Shown: piece by piece, positions 59,055-64,000 of the stretch
Layout of the letters: every line of letters begins with the position of its first letter
How positions within the stretch are numbered: the stretch's first letter is position 1
Assembly: GCA_965657085.1 (NCBI GenBank)
Contig: CBFHND010000005.1
Span: forward strand, 124,001-188,000
DNA from: CBFHND01 sp965657085
GTDB lineage: Bacteria; Pseudomonadota; Alphaproteobacteria; Rhodobacterales; Rhodobacteraceae
Length of the DNA: 64,000 nt
Direction: 5' to 3'
Translations under genes and position numbers: made by a program
Notes under the pieces: model-generated
Told to the model about the DNA's origin: nothing
The model's input: the letters and a program-made list of their open reading frames with translations, nothing else
The model's database searches: none

Positions 59055-59915
59055 ATGCCCAAGCTCGCGTATGATGTTTTGCACCCGGACAAGCACACAT
59101 CCTGTGTTGTCTTTGCATCGCCGCACAGTGGGCGTGACTATCCGTGGTCCTTTTTGCGGCACACGATGTTGGACGAGCATCAGGTGCGGTCTTCCGAAGA
59201 TGCATTCGTGGACAAACTGTTTGATTGCGCGCCGCAATTCGGTGCCAGTTTCCTTATGGCGGGTGCGCCGCGTGCCTTTGTCGATCTGAACCGAAGCTGT
59301 GACGAACTGGACCCGGCGTTGATCGAAGGCGTGCGCCGCCACGGACACAACCCGCGGATTGCGTCGGGGTTGGGTGTGATCCCGCGCGTGGTTGCGAACG
59401 GACGGGCAATCTATCGCGGCAAGCTCAGCCGTGAAGAGGTGGACCGGCGGATTGAGCTTTATTGGCGTCCCTATCACCAGATGATGCAGAAGCTGTTGGA
59501 CGATGCGAATATGAGGCATGGTCAGGCCGTTTTGATTGATTGTCATTCGATGCCACACGAGGCGATGGACGGGGTTGCGCGTGGTGGCATGCGCAGACCT
59601 GACGTGGTGCTGGGTGACCGCTTTGGTGCGGCGGCGGGCGGGGAAGTGATGGACCGGATCGAGGCCGCCTTTGCCGCGGCGGGGTTCGTGGTGACGCGCA
59701 ATGCGCCCTTTGCCGGGGCCTACATCACCCAGGCCTATGGCCGCCCCAGCCGGGGACAACATGCCGTTCAGGTCGAGATTGACCGCTCGCTTTACATGAA
59801 CGAGGCGTTGATCCGGCCCAACGGCGATTTCGAAGCCGTGCGCACCGCATTGCGTGCCGTTGTGGCGGAGGTTGCAACCATCGGTCAGGGCCGAATGCCC
59901 TTGGCGGCGGAGTGA
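59055..59915 (+). CDS. N-formylglutamate amidohydrolase family protein
   Basis: The start at 59055 (286 residues) follows AAAGGAGT. The FGase fold is recognisable from SPHSGRDYP, FVDLNRSCDELD and LIDCHSMPHEAM, with conserved His/Glu residues for zinc. Some members finish histidine degradation by the formiminoglutamate route. No hut genes are adjacent, so the substrate may be another N-acyl compound. Confidence 0.9.
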   Translation: MPKLAYDVLHPDKHTSCVVFASPHSGRDYPWSFLRHTMLDEHQVRSSEDAFVDKLFDCAPQFGASFLMAGAPRAFVDLNRSCDELDPALIEGVRRHGHNPRIASGLGVIPRVVANGRAIYRGKLSREEVDRRIELYWRPYHQMMQKLLDDANMRHGQAVLIDCHSMPHEAMDGVARGGMRRPDVVLGDRFGAAAGGEVMDRIEAAFAAAGFVVTRNAPFAGAYITQAYGRPSRGQHAVQVEIDRSLYMNEALIRPNGDFEAVRTALRAVVAEVATIGQGRMPLAAE

Positions 59916-59997
59916 TCGCCGGTTCTGACGTCGGGTTCCTGTTTCATCCGCAAGCCAGATGGGTAGCGTTGGACTGAGCAATCAGGGAGCGGTGGCT

Positions 59998-60675
59998 ATG
60001 GACCTCGATCAGGCAATGTTGGAACGGCGCAGTATTCGGGGCTTCAAACCCGATCCGGTGCCGCAGGCGCTTTTGGAAGAGATCATAGCGCTGGCCAACC
60101 GGGCACCGTCATCGATGAACACCCAACCCTGGCATCTGCATGTTCTGACGGGCGCTCCGCTGGAAGCGGTTCGCAAGGGCAATTCAGAGCGTATGCTGGC
60201 GGGCGTTCCACCGCAGCGCGAAATATCGGATCACGGGCAATACGACGGCGTTCACCGCGAGCGGCAGATCGAGATCGCCATTCAGCTTTTTGAAGCGATG
60301 GGGATCAAACGTGATGACAAGGAGATGCGGCAAGATTGGGTCATGCGTGGATTTCGCCAGTTCGACGCGCCGGTTTCGGTGGTGGTCTGTTTCGACAAAT
60401 CACTGGAAGAACGCGGCACCATCGCGCATTTCGACCTTGGGGCGGTGACCTACGGGCTGGTTCTGGCTGCGTGGAGCCGGGGCTTGGGCGCTGTCATCAA
60501 CGGACAAGGCATCATGCAAAGCCCGGTGGTGCGGGAACATGCGCAAATTCCCGATGACCAGGTGATCCTGACCTGCGTGGCGCTGGGATGGCCTGATGAT
60601 GCGTTTTCGGCCAACGGTGTCAAATCGCGGCGCCGGCCAGTGGAAAACGCGGCACGGTTCGTGGGCTTCGAGTAA
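59998..60675 (+). CDS. Nitroreductase family protein
   Basis: This 225-residue FMN-dependent enzyme starts at 59998 (MDLDQAMLERRSIRGFKPDPVP). RRSIRGF and NRAPSSMNTQPWHLHV are the FMN-binding N-terminal motifs, and AWSRGLGAVINGQGI follows. The family reduces nitroaromatics, quinones or flavins. The gene ends 32 bp before repeat copy C. Confidence 0.92.
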   Translation: MDLDQAMLERRSIRGFKPDPVPQALLEEIIALANRAPSSMNTQPWHLHVLTGAPLEAVRKGNSERMLAGVPPQREISDHGQYDGVHRERQIEIAIQLFEAMGIKRDDKEMRQDWVMRGFRQFDAPVSVVVCFDKSLEERGTIAHFDLGAVTYGLVLAAWSRGLGAVINGQGIMQSPVVREHAQIPDDQVILTCVALGWPDDAFSANGVKSRRRPVENAARFVGFE

Positions 60676-60707
60676 TCTGGCGGAGGCGCGTGCCGCGCCG
60701 CGTGATG

Positions 60708-60766
60708 CTTTAGGGGGCTCTGCCCCCGTCCTGCGGACTCCCCCGAAGTATTTTGACCCAAAGAAG
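60708..60766. repeat. Intergenic repeat, copy C (terminator-like)
   Basis: This is the most regular copy. GGGGGC-TCT-GCCCCC forms a perfect 6-bp hairpin at 60713-60727, followed by GTCCTGCGGACTCCCCCG and the conserved end AAGTATTTTGACCCAAAGAAG. It lies between convergent nitroreductase and dinB genes and ends 3 bp from the dinB stop. Confidence 0.87.
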
Positions 60767-60769
60767 GGG

Positions 60770-62023
60770 TTAGCGCAGGGCGCGGCCCTTCAGGATCGCG
60801 TCGGTGCCGAACTTGTCGCGGATGGCGTCGGTGGCGCGTTCGGCCTTGCTGCGTTTTCCGGCGTCGGGGTCCAGAAGGTCGCCTGAAAGATCGGCGACAT
60901 CGGCTTCTTTAAGATCAGAGATACCACAGCCCAAAAGGCGGTAGGGTCCTTGATCGCCGACCTGATCGAAAAGGGCGCGGGCGGTACGGTAGATCGTGTC
61001 GGCCAGTTGTGTCGGGCTGCGCAGGGACACGCGGCGCGTCAGACTTGAGTGATCCGCGCGCTTGAGCTTGAGCGTCACGACGCGTCCAGCCAGGTCCTTG
61101 GCCTTGGCCCGGTCCGATACTTTTTCAGCCATACGCCACAGGTGGCCGTCGAGGATGTCGGGGTTCGAGGTGTCCTCGGAAAAGGTGGTTTCGTTGCTTA
61201 TGGATTTCATCGGCTCATGGGCGGAGACCCGGCGCGCGTCCTCTCCGCGCGCCAAGTGATAGAGGCGGTCGCCCATACTGCCGAAGCGGGCCACCAGATC
61301 CACCTTGTCCCAGCGCAGCAGATCGGAAAAGGTGCGAATGCCCGCCTTGTCCAGGTGCGCCTGAGTGGCCTGACCCACGCCCCAGATCATGCGCACGGGC
61401 TTGTCGTGCAGAAACACCGCCGTCTCGGCTTGCCCGATCACCGAGAACCCATGCGGCTTGTCGAGGTCCGAGGCGATCTTGGCCAGGAATTTATTGTGGC
61501 TCAGGCCGATGGACCCGGTCAGCCCCAGCTCATCGCGCATCCGTTTGATCAAGCGTGCCAGCATCACCGCTGGTGGCGCCCCGTGCAGGCGTTCGGTGCC
61601 GGTGAGGTCCATGAAGGCCTCATCCAGCGACAAGGGTTGGATGGCGGGTGTGAGGTCTTCCATCATCGCGCGGATGGCGCGCGAGGCTTCAACATAGGCG
61701 TCCATGCGCGGCCTTATGATCACCGCTTCGGGGCAAAGCTTCAGCGCCTGGAACATCGGCATGGCCGAACGTACGCCACGGATACGCGCCACATAACAAG
61801 CGGTCGAGACAACCCCGCGATGCCCGCCCCCGATGATCACGGGCTTGTCCTGAAGACTGGGGTCATCACGCTTTTCCACGGATGCGTAAAAGGCGTCGCA
61901 ATCCATGTGCGCGATGGACAGTTGCATCAGTTCGGGATGCGCTACGATACGCGGGCTGCCGCAGGCTGGGCACCTTTTGGCAGCTTCGAAATCGGTCAGG
62001 CAATCGCGGCAAAGAGCGGGCAT
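60770..62023 (-). CDS. dinB: DNA polymerase IV with N-terminal zinc ribbon
   Basis: This 417-residue Y-family polymerase starts at 62023. Residues 1-25 form a zinc ribbon (Cys5, Cys8, Cys18, Cys21), typical of a subset of alphaproteobacterial DinB. The polymerase starts near Met33, with Asp41 in HMDCDAFYASVE and the catalytic pair in SLDEAFMDLT. HhH and little-finger domains follow. The sequence has no C-terminal beta-clamp motif that I can identify with certainty. Trans-lesion synthesis is expected. Confidence 0.94.
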   Translation of the reverse strand: MPALCRDCLTDFEAAKRCPACGSPRIVAHPELMQLSIAHMDCDAFYASVEKRDDPSLQDKPVIIGGGHRGVVSTACYVARIRGVRSAMPMFQALKLCPEAVIIRPRMDAYVEASRAIRAMMEDLTPAIQPLSLDEAFMDLTGTERLHGAPPAVMLARLIKRMRDELGLTGSIGLSHNKFLAKIASDLDKPHGFSVIGQAETAVFLHDKPVRMIWGVGQATQAHLDKAGIRTFSDLLRWDKVDLVARFGSMGDRLYHLARGEDARRVSAHEPMKSISNETTFSEDTSNPDILDGHLWRMAEKVSDRAKAKDLAGRVVTLKLKRADHSSLTRRVSLRSPTQLADTIYRTARALFDQVGDQGPYRLLGCGISDLKEADVADLSGDLLDPDAGKRSKAERATDAIRDKFGTDAILKGRALR

Positions 62024-62074
62024 GAGGCACAGATTTGTGGTAGGGTGCGCCCAGTCTAGCGGGGAGCAGGGACA

Positions 62075-62515
62075 ATGAACATGCCGTTCCACGGGGCCAA
62101 GCTGGCGCTGTTTATCGGCACCCGGTTGGCTGTGATCCGGCGCGACGATATTCAGGGCATCCCTTGGCCCGATTATCTTGATTTTCCGGGCGGTGGCCGC
62201 GAGGGTGCCGAAAGCGCGTTGGAATGTGCATTGCGCGAGACGCGTGAGGAGTTGAACGTGCTCGTTCCGCCCGAGGCCGTGGTCTGGGGAAAGCGGTTCG
62301 ATGAAGACAGCGGCGCCAAATGGTTCTTTGCAGGCCACCTGCCAGACAGCGCTGAACACCTGATCCGGCTTGGGAATGAGGGCCAGTTCTGGCAGCTGAT
62401 GTCGCCACAGGTGTTCATCGCCCACCCCAAGGCCGTACCGCAGTTTCAGGAGCGTCTTGCGATGTATCTGTCTGGAATTGAGGGGGATTTTTACGAAAGA
62501 CCCCCCGCCAATTGA
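62075..62515 (+). CDS. Nudix hydrolase
   Basis: This 146-residue protein has the Nudix box starting at GGGREGAESALECALRETRE and continuing EL (G-x5-E-x7-RE-U-xEE-type). The start is at 62075 or 62081 after GGGAGCAGGG. It is divergent from dinB by 51 bp. A mutagenic-nucleotide or dinucleotide substrate is possible, but cannot be told. Its stop codon lies within the loop of a GC-rich hairpin. Confidence 0.9.
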   Translation: MNMPFHGAKLALFIGTRLAVIRRDDIQGIPWPDYLDFPGGGREGAESALECALRETREELNVLVPPEAVVWGKRFDEDSGAKWFFAGHLPDSAEHLIRLGNEGQFWQLMSPQVFIAHPKAVPQFQERLAMYLSGIEGDFYERPPAN

Positions 62516-62523
62516 GCGGGGGG
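62501..62523. terminator. GC-rich hairpin over the Nudix stop codon
   Basis: CCCCCCGC and GCGGGGGG pair perfectly around CAATTGA, which contains the TGA stop. No T-run follows on the plus strand; on the minus strand TCTTTCGT follows, so it may help end transcription coming from pyrF. Confidence 0.55.
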
Positions 62524-62689
62524 AGGTGACGAACCTCAGGAAGACGCGGTTCGTCGAGGAGTATCACCTAACGTCAACTTACCACTTCGCGGCGAATTGA
62601 GCGAGTAAGGAATTCCTGACCAGATCAATATATAGTGGTCTGTGCCAAAAATCTCACAGGTGCTGGGATTGGCGCAGTCTGATTTCCCG
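62524..62689. other. Structured intergenic region between Nudix gene and pyrF (possible ncRNA)
   Basis: No reading frame is supported. Successive inverted repeats are visible: an outer AGGTGA (62524-62529)/TCACCT pair enclosing an 8-bp GACGAACC/GGTTCGTC hairpin; CTTAC...GTAAG enclosing TCGC/GCGA; GACCA/TGGTC; and CTGTG/CACAG. It could be a small RNA, a long 3' UTR of pyrF, or both. I do not recognise a known RNA family. Confidence 0.4.
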
Positions 62690-63397
62690 TTAAGAGGGAA
62701 GTGATTCCAGGACGTCGCGCGCAGCCTGTGCAGGGTCCGGAGCCTGCCAGATGGGGCGTCCGACCACGATGTGATCAGCCCCATCAGCAATTGCATCATG
62801 CGGTGTGGCCACGCGTTTCTGGTCACCCAGAGCGGCACCTGCCGGACGCACACCCGGTGTTACAATCAATCGTCCTGCGCTTTCGGGAAGGCCCCGGATC
62901 ATCGCCGCCTCTTGTGGCGAAGCGATGACACCGTCTGCGCCTGCATCAAAGGCTCGGCCTGCGCGGTCGAGTACCAGATCAGGCACAGCGCCCTCGCGGA
63001 TCAGGCAAGCATCCAGATCATCCCGGTCCAGCGATGTCAAAATGGTCACGGCAAGGATTTTCAGGTCCGTGCCAGACGCACCTTCCTTGGCTGCGCGCAC
63101 CACGTGCGGATCGCCGTGCACCGTCAGAAAATCGAGGTCGAATTGCGCCAGCCCACGGACTGCTGCTTCGACCGTGGCCCCGATATCAAACAGTTTCATG
63201 TCCAGAAAAACGCGCTTGCCCTGTTCCTGTTTCAGCTCGTTCGCCAAGGCCAGACCGCCACCCGTCAGCATCCCCAACCCGATCTTGTAGAAGGTCACAG
63301 CGTCGCCAAGACGCTCTGCCAGTTCGAGGCCAGCCACCGCGTTTGGTACATCAAGTGCGACGATCAGGCGGTCGTTGGGCGAGGTTTGGGAAGACAT
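62690..63397 (-). CDS. pyrF: Orotidine 5'-phosphate decarboxylase
   Basis: This 235-residue enzyme catalyses the last step of UMP synthesis. The catalytic pattern FLDMKLFDIGATV (Asp-x-Lys-x-x-Asp) and the phosphate-binding IVTPGVRP and DHIVVGRPI are present, along with LIVALDVP at the N terminus. The ATG at 63397 has GGAG 8 bp upstream. It is the only pyrimidine gene in the window. Confidence 0.96.
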   Translation of the reverse strand: MSSQTSPNDRLIVALDVPNAVAGLELAERLGDAVTFYKIGLGMLTGGGLALANELKQEQGKRVFLDMKLFDIGATVEAAVRGLAQFDLDFLTVHGDPHVVRAAKEGASGTDLKILAVTILTSLDRDDLDACLIREGAVPDLVLDRAGRAFDAGADGVIASPQEAAMIRGLPESAGRLIVTPGVRPAGAALGDQKRVATPHDAIADGADHIVVGRPIWQAPDPAQAARDVLESLPS

Positions 63398-63717
63398 GAG
63401 CGCAGCTCCGGCTTGGGGGACAGGGAGTAGGTGATGGCGGCCTATCCAAAAACGGCTGAGGCGGCAAGTCGCAGGTGTGGCGGGACCGCACCTTCAAGGG
63501 TTTTACCAGTTTGCCAACAGGGGGAACGCGACATTCTTCGCAGCCAGTGGTGCCGTGAACCGCGACACGATGCAGGGATGAAAAAGGCCCGGACGGCCAG
63601 TGGCACATCCGGCCTAGTCATCAGAGACGTTTGCAGGCAGGCACGTGTCTCTGGAATGGCAAGTGCACTTCAACGCGCCGGGACAGACGGGCGCAGGTCA
63701 GGGCAACCGCAATAAGG
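63398..63717. other. 320-bp intergenic region without gene
   Basis: It should hold the pyrF promoter near its left end and a terminator near 63581-63614. Frames open here show no family motif or coding character that I would support. Confidence 0.6.
63581..63614 (-). terminator. Intrinsic terminator of the right-edge minus-strand gene
   Basis: On the minus strand GGCCGGA ... TCCGGGCC (one bulge) is followed by TTTTTC. It lies about 100 bp after the stop of the partial gene at 63718. Confidence 0.6.
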
Positions 63718-64000
63718 TCAGGCGGCAAGTTGGCGCAGCAGCGCAAATGGGTCCAAGCGGCGCTTGGGTTTTTGCGCCTTCCGCCGTGTGCGTGCTTGTG
63801 CTGCCACGAGGTTGCGCCAAGATGACAAACCACCCCGACCGGCATGCCGACGCAGCGCCTGCGTGGCGAGGCCCGATGCGGCATCGGCATAGGACATGTT
63901 GATGGGGGCGTTGATCGCACACGCGTATTTGCGCGGTCCACGCGGCGCATGCACTGTCACGAGGGCCTCGAAATTCTGCGAGGTTGCGTTGTAGATGACG
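63718..64000 (-). CDS. Unrecognised protein, 3' part only
   Basis: The frame is open to the right edge, leaving the last about 93 residues (from VIYNATSQNFEALVTVHAP). It continues with YACAINAPINMSYADAASGLATQAL and a very basic C-terminal tail rich in Arg and Lys. The GTG at 63960 is only an internal codon. I do not recognise the family. Codon use and the absence of stops agree with a real gene; the basic tail could bind nucleic acid or membrane. Confidence 0.6.
   Translation of the reverse strand, partial: VIYNATSQNFEALVTVHAPRGPRKYACAINAPINMSYADAASGLATQALRRHAGRGGLSSWRNLVAAQARTRRKAQKPKRRLDPFALLRQLAA

Noticed and set aside
62024..62425. N-terminal extension of dinB
   Set aside because: It is antisense to the Nudix gene and absent from DinB proteins; the zinc ribbon starts directly at 62023.
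1..64000. Mobile elements, prophage, CRISPR, or defence systems
   Set aside because: No transposase, integrase, phage structural gene, Cas-like protein, or regularly spaced repeat was seen; codon and GC character appear uniform throughout.

Overview
This is a GC-rich, gene-dense stretch of chromosome from an alphaproteobacterium, almost certainly a member of the Rhodobacterales (Roseobacter group). The evidence is a set of lineage-typical arrangements: rpoE-chrR divergent to a flavin amine oxidase/DUF1365/MFS/DUF3833/SDR operon (the layout of the Rhodobacter singlet-oxygen regulon), an ALDH16-type double aldehyde dehydrogenase next to deoC, a WGR mini-protein, a membrane urate hydroxylase with a cytochrome c tail, and a recurrent intergenic element ending in TTGACCCAAAGAAG. 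I see no rRNA, phage, insertion sequence or CRISPR array. One tRNA (Val, GAC) is present. About 60 protein genes are called; two are cut by the window edges.

Layout. 1-2473: two M16-type peptidase subunits (active, then inactive). 2540-5854 (-): ALDH16 and deoC. 6021-9129: DUF4173 membrane protein translationally coupled to an OmpR-type response regulator and histidine kinase. 9175-13098: Mn/Fe/Zn-type ABC importer (binding protein, ATPase, two permeases) behind a Fur-like operator. 13095-20305: urate/allantoin catabolism (UraH, PuuE-UraD fusion, ureidoglycine aminohydrolase, ureidoglycolate lyase, NCS2 permease, class III aminotransferase, PuuD). 20356-23417: mutL-rmuC. 23451-24689: DadA-like oxidase. 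24686-30731: chrR, rpoE and the divergent lipid/redox operon. 30848-36448: a DUF3775 protein, a cupin, an MFS carrier, and a four-gene minus operon with a saccharopine/lysine dehydrogenase pair, a GST and a histidine phosphatase.

36691-41093: a lone formate dehydrogenase alpha subunit, an M20 amidohydrolase and a WGR protein. 41147-53711: a response regulator and hybrid sensor kinase divergent to a long operon made of an acyl-CoA ligase, a complete branched-chain-type ABC importer, a small exported protein, a phenylacetate-CoA-ligase-like protein and a LysE-type exporter. This looks like a regulated uptake-and-CoA-activation system for an unidentified acid. 53751-58749: ferric-type ABC permease, small exported protein, YghU-type GST, GNAT, DMT transporter and rpmJ. 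58832-63397: tRNA-Val, N-formylglutamate amidohydrolase, nitroreductase, DinB, a Nudix hydrolase and pyrF. The right edge holds the 3' end of an unrecognised gene.

I found no obvious defence or mobile system. The most promising less-explained items are: the two-component/ligase/importer locus with a ligase-like protein lacking the usual P-loop; the face-to-face candidate RpoE promoters; the gap in the purine pathway and a distant candidate to fill it; a 16-bp tandem duplication of a ribosome binding site plus TTG start; a highly structured intergenic region between the Nudix gene and pyrF; and a family of intergenic terminator-like repeats.
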